From assembly GCA_043765375.1 (NCBI GenBank), contig JAYUJH010000016.1, forward strand, positions 49,091-113,090: a DNA stretch of 64,000 bases, read 5' to 3'. The notes below the pieces were generated by a model. It searched no databases, was not told the origin of the DNA, and saw only the letters and a list, made by a program, of their open reading frames with translations. This document shows positions 52,797 to 60,889 of the stretch, piece by piece. Origin of the DNA: JAYUJH01 sp043765375. GTDB lineage: Bacteria > Pseudomonadota > Alphaproteobacteria > Rickettsiales > UBA998. The translations under genes were made by a program, and so were the position numbers. Every line of letters starts with the position of its first letter. Position 1 is the stretch's first letter.

Positions 52797-52837
52797 CATG
52801 ATAGTGTTAAAATATAAGCACTAACACGATAGTGTTA
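52794..52837. promoter_or_regulatory. Two operator-like palindromes 28 bp apart
   Basis: TAACACGATAGTGTTA at 52822-52837 is a perfect 6+4+6 dyad, and TAACATGATAGTGTTA at 52794-52809 is the same site with one change; the first includes the endonuclease stop codon. The surrounding 18 bp match at 17 positions. The pair sits 20-60 bp before the glycosyltransferase gene. This is what a dimeric repressor site looks like; the regulator is unknown. Confidence 0.5.
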
Positions 52838-52857
52838 AAAACAGGAGAATCAACTAA

Positions 52858-54150
52858 ATGAAAATATTATTCCTTCACCCAAATATGCCAGGGCAGTATA
52901 AGCATTTGTGCAATGCTTTCGCCAAAGACCCGAAAAATCAAGTGGTATTCATCACTAAGCCGAAAAACTTTGATTTGCCGAATGTGCATAAAGTGGAATA
53001 TAATGTGCCACGTGAGGCCTCAATTTCTACCCATCGCTACCTTACAAGTGCAGAAATTGGCGTGATACATGCGCAGGAAATATGGAAAGTTTGCGCTAAA
53101 CTCAAGGCAACGGAGGGCTTTATCCCTGATGTGATTTGTTGCCACCCTGGCTGGGGCGATGCGCTTTATCTGAAAGATATTTATCACAACACTCCGATTT
53201 TGAGCTTTCTTGAGTTTTTTTATCGCTCGCACGGGGCAGATGTGGATTTTGATAAATCGGAGCGTCGCAGCCCCGATGATGAAGCCCGTGTTCGCACTAA
53301 GAATGTCATTAACCTCATGAATCTTGATTGCATGGATTTTGGGATTACGCCAACATTATGGCAACATAGCCTGCACCCTGATATTTATAAACCCCGCATT
53401 TCGGTGCTACATGATGGAATTGATACGGATATATGCACGCCAGATGATGCGGCTGAACTGGTGATTGGCAACCAAACATATAAAACAGGTGATGAAACTG
53501 TGACTTATATCGCCCGCAATTTTGAGCCATATCGTGGTTTTCCAACCTTTATGAAGGCAGCGGAGATTATTTTGCAAAAACGCCCTAATTGCCGCATCAT
53601 TGTGGTTGGGGCGGACGAGGTGAGCTATGGCAAGAAGCTTGGCAAAGGTGAAACATGGCGGCATAAAATGATGGCGCAGGTCAAACTTGATGAATCTCGC
53701 ATCATATTCCCCGGAATGTTATCATATCATCATTTGATTAAATTATTTCAGATTTCACGGGCGCATATTTACCTCACCTATCCTTTTGTGTTGTCATGGT
53801 CTTCCATGGAGGCGATGTCAAGCGGTTGTGCGATGATATCTTCACGCACCGCCCCTGTGATGGAGCTGATGAATCATGGTGAACATGCGTTATTATGCGA
53901 TTTTTTCTCTCCCGCTGAAGTTGCCGAGCAGGTGATTAAAGTGCTAGAGCATAAAGATGGAATGCGTGAGATGCGTGCGTCAGCCCGTGCAAAAATTGTG
54001 AATGAATATGCGCTGCATGATTTGCTCCCACTACATCAACAATTAATCATTGATGTGGCAAATAAACAACATATTCCCACCACACACACAACCATCATGC
54101 AACGCCATGACTTACCACGGTTTGAGCAGATATTGAGAGATATAAGATAA
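52858..54150 (+). CDS. Glycosyltransferase family 4 protein
   Basis: 430 aa. GT-B fold: N-terminal donor-side start MKILFLHPNMPGQYKHL, PDVICCHPGWGDALYL, then the C-terminal GT1/GT4 domain with YIARNFEPYRGFPTFMKAAE, RIIVVGADEVSYG, and the sugar-nucleotide Glu region YPFVLSWSSMEAMSSGCAMI. It is cytoplasmic or membrane-associated and adds a sugar in envelope polysaccharide or lipid synthesis. A strong AGGAG site precedes its ATG. No other glycan genes are nearby, and it follows the restriction-modification pair. Confidence 0.88.
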   Translation: MKILFLHPNMPGQYKHLCNAFAKDPKNQVVFITKPKNFDLPNVHKVEYNVPREASISTHRYLTSAEIGVIHAQEIWKVCAKLKATEGFIPDVICCHPGWGDALYLKDIYHNTPILSFLEFFYRSHGADVDFDKSERRSPDDEARVRTKNVINLMNLDCMDFGITPTLWQHSLHPDIYKPRISVLHDGIDTDICTPDDAAELVIGNQTYKTGDETVTYIARNFEPYRGFPTFMKAAEIILQKRPNCRIIVVGADEVSYGKKLGKGETWRHKMMAQVKLDESRIIFPGMLSYHHLIKLFQISRAHIYLTYPFVLSWSSMEAMSSGCAMISSRTAPVMELMNHGEHALLCDFFSPAEVAEQVIKVLEHKDGMREMRASARAKIVNEYALHDLLPLHQQLIIDVANKQHIPTTHTTIMQRHDLPRFEQILRDIR

Positions 54151-54365
54151 TCGCAATTTTGATATATTTTTTGTAATGTGAAATATTTATTACGGTGATT
54201 GTTTTTTGTTGCAATTATTAACAAAGTTTAATATTAATTATTGTTCACTTTGGTTTTATTTTTCATAAAATAAAACTCTACATAGCTTGATAGCTGTTTT
54301 TATATTACAATAAAGATATTGTCTAAGCATGTAGTGTGATGTCCACATTCAAATAAGGTATCAAT

Positions 54366-54875
54366 ATGTCAGCGATTCGCTCACTAACGCTGCCCGAAAC
54401 AACACGAATGGCAACTAATACTTGCTTCATGTTGCCCAAAGCAACACAAACTAAAATCAAGGCTTGCTCATTTAGAAAGGCCAAAGTAACAACGCAACTT
54501 GAACGTCCAGTGAAATTTTGGTGTGACAACTCAATTTCGTGTTGCTGGAACAATCTACAATATTACCAATTGGTAATCGGAACGTCAATAAACAACAAGG
54601 GATTCGAAGCACTCGGTAAATTCTTTGGAACCGAGCCACGTTTTATAAACCTCAAGTTTGGTAAAAAAGCCGTAAAAAAGCTAGTTAAAAGAGTTGAAGA
54701 ACTTGAACTCAGTCCAAGTCAAATCACGATTTATCGTGATGGTTGGAATGCCTTGTACGATCCTAAACTCTGCTCAAATTGTGGGTCCCAGTACCCAGAT
54801 CCGAAAATGGAACGTCAGTTTATCAAAGCACTAGAAGATGCTGGATTTGAAGTTATAATAGTCTCATGCGACTAG
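54366..54875 (+). CDS. Orphan protein with one CxxC motif
   Basis: 169 aa, no recognised family. It has a basic N-terminal region with several cysteines (SISCCWNN), an alpha/beta middle (YYQLVIGTSINNKGFEALGK, FINLKFGKKAVKKLVKRVEE), and a zinc-type LCSNCGSQYPDP near residue 137, then a final helix and beta strand. Codon use (more CTC, AAC, GTC) differs from the neighbours, which hints at recent transfer. A good AAGG site precedes the ATG. The 10-mer ATAGCTTGAT occurs 75 bp before the gene (54282-54291) and 16 bp after it (54891-54900), and a strong terminator follows. It appears to be a self-contained cassette. Confidence 0.6.
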   Translation: MSAIRSLTLPETTRMATNTCFMLPKATQTKIKACSFRKAKVTTQLERPVKFWCDNSISCCWNNLQYYQLVIGTSINNKGFEALGKFFGTEPRFINLKFGKKAVKKLVKRVEELELSPSQITIYRDGWNALYDPKLCSNCGSQYPDPKMERQFIKALEDAGFEVIIVSCD

Positions 54876-54908
54876 TTTAATTTCAAAACTATAGCTTGAT
54901 TATGGTAT

Positions 54909-54954
54909 AATCCTCATTAACAACCTTAATCTAGGCTGTTAGTGAGGATTTTTT
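54909..54954 (+). terminator. Rho-independent terminator after the orphan gene
   Basis: AATCCTCA...TGAGGATT with continuing pairs through TAACA/TGTTA and CCT/AGG (one wobble and one mismatch) forms a long stem with a 6-nt loop, followed by a run of six T. It is the strongest terminator in the window. Confidence 0.85.
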
Positions 54955-55162
54955 ATCAATTATTGCCGTATCTTGATTTAGACAAAACTTTAGTGCATAA
55001 TAATAATCCCCATAAACGGGTAAATATTGATTTCACCGAATTATCAACCAACTGAAGGTAAAAAATATCATTACTATTTCCACTTGAAAATCCTACTTTA
55101 CTTGCAAAACATATTGCCTTAAATGTAATAGGCTATCTATAATGGAGCAATTAAGGTGAATT

Positions 55163-55984
55163 ATGAATAAGCAAGCGACCAAAAATAATAATGCGGGGCA
55201 GAAAGCAGCGCAAATGCAAGCATATAAGCAAGCGTTGAAGCGTAGCAAGCCATTTGCAATGCCCGTGACGGAGAAGAAAATTGTTGCATCATTGGGATAT
55301 TCCTCAGCAGCAATTGGGCGAGCGCATCAAAACTTCATGGCAACAGCTTGGCATGAATTGCGCATTGATCCAGATGAAAACATGCAAGCGGATATTACCA
55401 GCCAGCCTTATCACCTGCCGATGATTGCCGACGCATCGCTTGATGGCGTGTTTATTGGGCACACATTGCATCGCTATAATTTCATTGATGCAGAGCATGT
55501 GCTTAAGGAAGCATTTCGTATTTTGAAAGATGAAGGCACATTAATTGCAACCGTTCCAGATTTGCAACTCGCCAGCACTTACGCCGCAAATGATGAGTTG
55601 GAGGCTGGTGTTTATCAATCTCCCGCAGGCGCAATCACGGCGATTGATATGTTGTTTGGCTTTCAGCGAGCCATTCGCACGGGTGATTTGGCGAGGCAAC
55701 ATCAAAGTGGTTATACCATGACAAGCCTTGGAAACTTGGTGCGTGATATTGGTTTTTGCAACTTAAAAGTGCAACGACAAGCGCATGATTTGCTGGTGAT
55801 TGGGTTGAAGTTACCATATAATCACCCCGAACGAGTTGAGCGCATTATGCTGCAAACTGATGCTGCACCCCGCCCAAACGTCCCTGCCATAACAGCGTCA
55901 CCTGCGCAACAATCTGCCGTGCGTTACGCTGACCAATTGGAGGGCGAACCACAACGATGGAAACCCCTAAATCTAAAGGGCTAA
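55163..55984 (+). CDS. SAM-dependent methyltransferase-like protein (class I)
   Basis: 273 aa. The middle shows the second half of a class I methyltransferase: SLDGVFIGHTLHRYNFIDAE, EAFRILKDEGTLIATVPDLQ, and the C-terminal SPAGAITAIDMLFGFQ with QHQSGYTMTSLGNLVRDIGF, a pattern known from several bacterial methyltransferases. The Gly-rich SAM loop expected near the start is replaced by ELRIDPDEN, so SAM binding may be weak or lost. The start is preceded by AAGGTG. The 3' end and stop lie in a 14-bp tandem repeat. The 54955-55162 gap shows nothing else. Confidence 0.7.
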   Translation: MNKQATKNNNAGQKAAQMQAYKQALKRSKPFAMPVTEKKIVASLGYSSAAIGRAHQNFMATAWHELRIDPDENMQADITSQPYHLPMIADASLDGVFIGHTLHRYNFIDAEHVLKEAFRILKDEGTLIATVPDLQLASTYAANDELEAGVYQSPAGAITAIDMLFGFQRAIRTGDLARQHQSGYTMTSLGNLVRDIGFCNLKVQRQAHDLLVIGLKLPYNHPERVERIMLQTDAAPRPNVPAITASPAQQSAVRYADQLEGEPQRWKPLNLKG

Positions 55985-56022
55985 ATCTAAACCGCTAAAT
56001 CTCAAAGGCTAAATCTAAGGAG
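55967..56022. repeat. 14-bp tandem repeat, 4 units, overlapping the 3' end of the methyltransferase gene
   Basis: Units CTAAATCTAAAGGG, CTAAATCTAAACCG, CTAAATCTCAAAGG and CTAAATCTAAGGAG. The first holds the last codons, and the stop at 55982-55984 is in the second. A 7-bp repeat (CCCTATG twice) follows near 56092. Confidence 0.88.
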
Positions 56023-56141
56023 CTAGGGGTTAGAGGTTAGTATTTAGTGAAAAATTAACAACTATATTCTATCATATTTTTTATTGATTAAACCCTATGC
56101 CCTATGCCCCCTAAACCCTAGACACCAAAGCCCGCAAAAAT

Positions 56142-57806
56142 ATGGATAATTTGACAAGAGCAAGCCTTAAAAATGAGTTAGAACTAATATGGGCAGCGCA
56201 TGAGGCGGTTGGCTTGGACGGATATATGAGCCTATATAGCCACCATGAGCAGAACCCTTGGCGTTCCAAAGAAGCTGGATTGCAATTTTGGTTTAATAAA
56301 TATGAGATTAAACTAGCGATAGATTTTTTGGAATTACATTATAATGGTGGGAAATTGCCTAATTCGCCAATGTTGCTGAACCCAATAGTTCATCACAAGC
56401 AAGGCGGAGAATATGTTGCAGTTGGTAGCGGAGTTGCATGGGCAACGGGCTTGGCACTAGGGACTGCATCAATCACGCCAGACAAAATGGAACGACCGCA
56501 AGGCAAAGGAGTGCTGTGCACTTATACCACACGGGGCGATGATGATCATGTCGGCTTGAAAATGTTGATGATTGCTAATGAAGTTTTAGCGGTTAATGCA
56601 GACGGGTTCACCGTTCAAGGTTGCAGCAGCCTTTATGATTTGGTGGATATGAGAAGTGATATTTATGCACCATTTTATATGCTCTCCAACATTGAATATC
56701 TCGCTTTGCATGGCAGTTTCAAACAATTATCCATCAATGAGATGTTGCCCCTACATTTGAAAGATGCAGCAGCAACAGAAATTGTTGCACAATCACAACA
56801 ACCATTGCGCCTGATTAAAGAGGCGGCAGAATGCTTCCTCGCCTACGATAAAATCAATTTATTATATAATAAGTTCGGGCAGAACCCAGAGGATATTGCG
56901 CATAATAATAAGTTTTTCAATTTATGCGCTCGTGATGTTGATTTGTTTGACCGCACAGGCCCTATGCGAGAAGGCTCTGATGCAACATTCCAATTTGTGG
57001 TGGAAGGGCTAGTTCCACGAGGTGCAATCACATTGCTTGCTGCAACGGGTGGAACAGGAAAATCCAGCATTGCGCATATGTTATGCGTGCTTGCCAGCAT
57101 TGATTATCGTGATGGGGAAGAACGCCCATTATGGCTTGGGCAAAAATTGCGTGATGAAGTTTGTCATGGTATTTGCGTTTATTTTTCAGGGGAAGATGGC
57201 CCCGCAATCGTTAATGCTCGCAACAAAATATTTGACCCAGAAGGCAGAGCAAAACGCTTGCAATTTCATCGCACCGAGTTTCAAGATAAAGATATGAAGT
57301 TTGGCGAATATCTCAAAGCATTGCATAAAATGCCCGATGTTTCTATGGTGGTGATTGACCCTGCCCGCAAATATTTATCAGGTGATGAGAATGATTCCGA
57401 AGTGGTGAGTGAGTTTTTTGAGGCGATTGAGGAGTTCGCCATTCGCAAAAATTGTGGTATGATTGTTGCACATCACTTGCAAAAAGGGGCTGACCCAAAA
57501 AGTGCAAAAGAAGTTCTGCATGAACTGCGTGGTTCGCAAGTTTTCATTGATCGCCCCCGTGTGGTTATTGGTATGTGCCGTGACCAAAAACATACTATAG
57601 TAGGTTTGGCAAAATGCAATATTCCTGCGCATTTGGGTATGGTAACGGAGGAGCGTTTATTCACCCGTGACCCGAAAACTTTACAACTAATCTGGCTACC
57701 GGGTGAGGCGGGTGTGCGCCGTGATTATCTCACAAAAGATGAAATTGAGAAGCTAGAGTTTGAACAATTTCAAGCGGAGTTAGTAGCATCTGGTGCGGCG
57801 GTTTGA
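56142..57806 (+). CDS. RecA-fold ATPase of the AAA_25/RepA type
   Basis: 554 aa. Residues 1-280 are unrecognised but ordered. The ATPase follows: Walker A AATGGTGKSSIAH near 300, FSGEDGPAIVNARN, Walker B DVSMVVIDPARKYLSGDEND, and IVAHHLQKGADPKSAKEVLH ending in LRGSQVFIDRPRVVIGM, which is the RepA-like/AAA_25 pattern found in plasmid and phage helicases and in stand-alone chromosomal genes. No replication origin, primase or other plasmid gene is near. Function unknown; helicase or signalling ATPase are both possible. Confidence 0.75.
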   Translation: MDNLTRASLKNELELIWAAHEAVGLDGYMSLYSHHEQNPWRSKEAGLQFWFNKYEIKLAIDFLELHYNGGKLPNSPMLLNPIVHHKQGGEYVAVGSGVAWATGLALGTASITPDKMERPQGKGVLCTYTTRGDDDHVGLKMLMIANEVLAVNADGFTVQGCSSLYDLVDMRSDIYAPFYMLSNIEYLALHGSFKQLSINEMLPLHLKDAAATEIVAQSQQPLRLIKEAAECFLAYDKINLLYNKFGQNPEDIAHNNKFFNLCARDVDLFDRTGPMREGSDATFQFVVEGLVPRGAITLLAATGGTGKSSIAHMLCVLASIDYRDGEERPLWLGQKLRDEVCHGICVYFSGEDGPAIVNARNKIFDPEGRAKRLQFHRTEFQDKDMKFGEYLKALHKMPDVSMVVIDPARKYLSGDENDSEVVSEFFEAIEEFAIRKNCGMIVAHHLQKGADPKSAKEVLHELRGSQVFIDRPRVVIGMCRDQKHTIVGLAKCNIPAHLGMVTEERLFTRDPKTLQLIWLPGEAGVRRDYLTKDEIEKLEFEQFQAELVASGAAV

Positions 57807-57828
57807 GATGATGATATTATATCAAGCA

Positions 57829-57950
57829 ACCCTCCACCCTAGCCCTCCCCCGCAAGGGAGAAAAGAAATTCTTTGTGTTGAGAAATATAGCAGAATAAGG
57901 CTAAGTTCTGTCCCCTCCCCCCTTGCGGGGGAGGGTTAGGGTGAGGGGTT
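57829..57950. repeat. GC-rich inverted repeat element
   Basis: Left arm at about 57829-57860 (CCCTCCACCCTAGCCCTCCC then CGCAAGGG) and right arm at 57911-57950 (its reverse complement with a few changes). Each arm is also a small hairpin around the CCCTCCCCCGCAAGGG core. This is a widespread type of dispersed bacterial repeat; it stands out against the AT-rich background. No target duplication is clear. Confidence 0.75.
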
Positions 57951-57960
57951 TCAACGCATT

Positions 57961-58653
57961 ATGAACGCAACAACATTAATCATCGCAAGACATGGCAACA
58001 CATTTTCAGCAGGGGAAGCGGTTCGGCGAGTGGGCATAACTAACCTGCCATTAGTGCAATCAGGAATTGAGCAGGGCGAGAAATTGGCGCAATATTTGCT
58101 TGAACGGGGCATTAAACCAATCGCAATTTTCACCTCACAATTGCAACGCACCAAACAAATGGCAGATATTTTCTGCGCCGTTATGAAAGCTGCATCAATG
58201 AAGCAATTAGCGGGTGATTTGGTGGGTGCATCGGTGGGTAAAGATATTCCAATAAATGCGCCTAAAATAACTGCCCCTAGCATAACTTCGCTTAATATGT
58301 TCAATGAAATAAATTATGGGATTGATGAAAATCAGCCAGAAACTCAAGTCATCGCAAGGCTTGGTGGTGCATTGAAATTGTGGGACGAGAAGGCAATCCC
58401 TCCGCCCGAATGGAATGTAAATATAGAGGAAATCATTCACAATTGGCGAGATTTTGCTAATGCAACCATCGCGCAACGCCATAATGAAACAACATTAATA
58501 TTCACCAGCAATGGAATTGCCCGCTTTGCCCCAAGTTTGGTTGGCGCAATATCACAATTTAACCATAATTTGAAGTTATCCACAGGTGCGTTTGCGATAT
58601 TGTCACATGATGACGAAAGTTGGAGCATTAAAGATTGGAATATTACACCTTAA
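57961..58653 (+). CDS. Histidine phosphatase family protein
   Basis: 230 aa. The catalytic RHG motif is at the N-terminus (LIIARHGNTFSAGEAVRRVG), and the second conserved region includes FTSQLQRTKQMADIF. The long middle (residues 75-130) is variable. These enzymes dephosphorylate small phosphates such as phosphoglycerate or nucleotide-sugar intermediates. The gene is alone on the plus strand, 154 nt after the RecA-fold ATPase gene and separated from it by the GC-rich repeat. Substrate unknown. Confidence 0.85.
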   Translation: MNATTLIIARHGNTFSAGEAVRRVGITNLPLVQSGIEQGEKLAQYLLERGIKPIAIFTSQLQRTKQMADIFCAVMKAASMKQLAGDLVGASVGKDIPINAPKITAPSITSLNMFNEINYGIDENQPETQVIARLGGALKLWDEKAIPPPEWNVNIEEIIHNWRDFANATIAQRHNETTLIFTSNGIARFAPSLVGAISQFNHNLKLSTGAFAILSHDDESWSIKDWNITP

Positions 58654-58705
58654 ACAAAATATTAAGCCTTAATTATATATCAAGCACCAAGCAAAACATC
58701 AAATA

Positions 58706-59080
58706 TTAAGCTGAAAACTCAACTTCAACTTCATCTTCACTTTCTTCTTCCATCTCAATTTCTTCCATGTTCACCCGTGCTTTTGCCGCTGGAACATTAT
58801 TTTTGGCAGCCACAGATTTACGGCGAGATAATTTACCCGTAACATCGCTCCATTCATATTGATATGATACGGTTTTCATACCAGAAATCACCACTGAGCC
58901 ATCAGCTAATTGCATCACATCAAAGCCTTTTTGCAAAGCATCATTAATCAAAGCGGAGGATTGACGCAAATAACGTGCATCACTCATCATCAAAGAAACA
59001 TTTTGCGCCTCATTGCTTGCGGTTGCTTGTTTAATCAAGTTTTGCACTTTGCTTTTGGCTGCATTGCTGCTATCTTTCAT
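58706..59080 (-). CDS. Small protein with an acidic tail
   Basis: 124 aa from the ATG at 59080, chosen because GAGGG sits just before it; an in-frame TTG at 59131 would add 17 residues. Residues 1-85 are helical then beta (MQLADGSVVISGMKTVSYQY), and the C-terminus is strongly acidic (EEIEMEEESEDEVEVEF). It may belong to a small alphaproteobacterial DUF family (DUF2671-like), but I am not sure. No signal peptide. Function unknown; it lies between a phosphatase gene and rmuC. Confidence 0.65.
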   Translation of the reverse strand: MKDSSNAAKSKVQNLIKQATASNEAQNVSLMMSDARYLRQSSALINDALQKGFDVMQLADGSVVISGMKTVSYQYEWSDVTGKLSRRKSVAAKNNVPAAKARVNMEEIEMEEESEDEVEVEFSA

Positions 59081-59248
59081 ATGTTCCCTCACTTGTAAAT
59101 CTTTACTAACAAAAATCAAATAATTTATCAAACTTCATTAACACATTCACAGGCGAAAGTATATTAAATAAACCAACCCATCATCGTTTTTTTCTAATCA
59201 ACATATATTTTGTTTCTTATAAGCAACTATTAGTTGAAATATGTTGAA

Positions 59249-60742
59249 TTAGCCCGCCAATAATTTTTCTTCCTCCGCTTCAATCAGCAAGGTATTTTCA
59301 ATCCTGCGCACATCATATATAGCAAGTGGAGCGGGTATTTCCTTGTTGCGAGTGGGGCTTACTCCCAAATCCTTCAAACTACGCATACGTGGCAACAACC
59401 TTGAATTAACAGATTTTGCAAATCCCTCATAATTATCCGCAGCCGATTTAATGCTCCGCCCGACTTTATCAATATGAGTAATCGCATTAACCATACTTTC
59501 CATCAAATCCGCTACTAATTGGATAATAATTTTCTCATTTTCAGCTTGGTTAGCAGCAGCAATGTTCATCTTGGCGAGTGAAAATAACCCCGCCAAACTA
59601 GCAGGCCCTGCGAGAATAATCCCATGTTTTTGCAATTTATTATCAAAATCATGGTCGGCTTGTCGCACTTGCTCAATCGCTGATTCACTCGGCAGATACA
59701 TCACATTAAAAATATGCCCAACCTGCTCACTTTTGCCTGCTTCACGGAAACTTTGCAACACTGCCGCACGATAATCACGGCTAGCCAATGTTCGCAAATG
59801 CTCATTCATAGTTTTTTTCAGTGCCGCAACCGCAATCTCCCCCTCTTCTTTGGTTTGCGCTTTTGCCAATTCCAACAATGATTTGGAAGCCTTGCAATCA
59901 ATCACCATGACTGTATCTTGTGGTAAAAAAACAACAGCGTCGGGGCGATGATTGCGTCCTTCCTCCGTTGCCACATGATATTGAATAATGAAATCACGTC
60001 CCTTGGTTAGTCCCAGATTTTTAAGCGAGTTCTCCAGCCCAATTTCCGCCATTTGCCCAGCTCCAGCGGGGTTGGTGAGCGAACGCATCACCACCTCCAT
60101 CTGCTCCCGAGTATGAACGGTAGAATCCTGCAATGAATGCACCGTTTTTGCCACATTATCAAATTGCAACATTAATGCTTCTGTAGTTTTGCGCACTCGC
60201 TCATCAGAATCAACTTTAGCATGTTCAATCTCACGTTTATGGTCAGCGAGCAACTTGGAGGACATCTCCCCCCCCACTTTCATGATTGCCTCACGGGCAG
60301 CTGATACCGATTCTTCCTTTTGTTTCTCCCAATCCATCATACGAGCCTGCGATTGTGCAACATTATGCTTGGCGAGTTGCTCCCGTTGCTCTGCCTCACT
60401 ACGCAAAAAATCCGCCCGTTCACGGCTTTTGTTGGCGATGTCACGCTCAATACGAATTGTTTCAATTTGTTTGTTCGCCTCATCACGTTCAGCGATGGCA
60501 GTTGCCCGCTCCGCCACCAATTTATCGTGGGTTAATTGCATTTGTTCATAATTTCCAAGCCTCGCCTCCGCATGTTCCACGGCAGATTTTGCCGTTGCTA
60601 GGGCAATTTCACGATCTTTCAGCATCATTGCGGTTTTTTTGCCCGATGCAAAAGCAATGGCTGCAATGGCGAATGCCAGCAACATCATACAAATAACAAT
60701 ATAAGGGGCGATAGTTCCAAAGTTAATTGTGGCAAGGTTCAT
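59249..60742 (-). CDS. rmuC: DNA recombination protein RmuC
   Basis: 497 aa. N-terminal membrane helix (ICMMLLAFAIAAIAFASG), a long coiled coil (residues 45-200, EREIAL/KHNVAQSQARMMDWEKQ type), and a C-terminal nuclease-like domain with GRDFIIQYHVATEEGRNHRP, AVVFLPQDTVMVIDCKASKS (the D-x-K-like core) and YLPSESAIEQVRQAD. RmuC limits inversions at short repeats, a role of interest given the many small tandem and inverted repeats here. Confidence 0.9.
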   Translation of the reverse strand: MNLATINFGTIAPYIVICMMLLAFAIAAIAFASGKKTAMMLKDREIALATAKSAVEHAEARLGNYEQMQLTHDKLVAERATAIAERDEANKQIETIRIERDIANKSRERADFLRSEAEQREQLAKHNVAQSQARMMDWEKQKEESVSAAREAIMKVGGEMSSKLLADHKREIEHAKVDSDERVRKTTEALMLQFDNVAKTVHSLQDSTVHTREQMEVVMRSLTNPAGAGQMAEIGLENSLKNLGLTKGRDFIIQYHVATEEGRNHRPDAVVFLPQDTVMVIDCKASKSLLELAKAQTKEEGEIAVAALKKTMNEHLRTLASRDYRAAVLQSFREAGKSEQVGHIFNVMYLPSESAIEQVRQADHDFDNKLQKHGIILAGPASLAGLFSLAKMNIAAANQAENEKIIIQLVADLMESMVNAITHIDKVGRSIKSAADNYEGFAKSVNSRLLPRMRSLKDLGVSPTRNKEIPAPLAIYDVRRIENTLLIEAEEEKLLAG

Positions 60743-60889
60743 GATGATTTTTCTATTGGTTGATTAATAACCACAACATAAATGTTATTTTCGCAAAAAT
60801 AAACCGTAAAAATAGTTATATTGTAATTATTATGTAATGATTATGGGTTATGATAAGATTATAGGATAAATTGTTAGAGTGAAATAATT

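Noticed and set aside
52795..52840. Terminator for the endonuclease gene
   Set aside because: The dyads are short, AT-rich and duplicated, with no T-tract after the stem; operator sites fit better.
56142..57806. Integrated plasmid suspected from the RepA-like ATPase
   Set aside because: No partition, relaxase, origin iterons or other plasmid genes are present.
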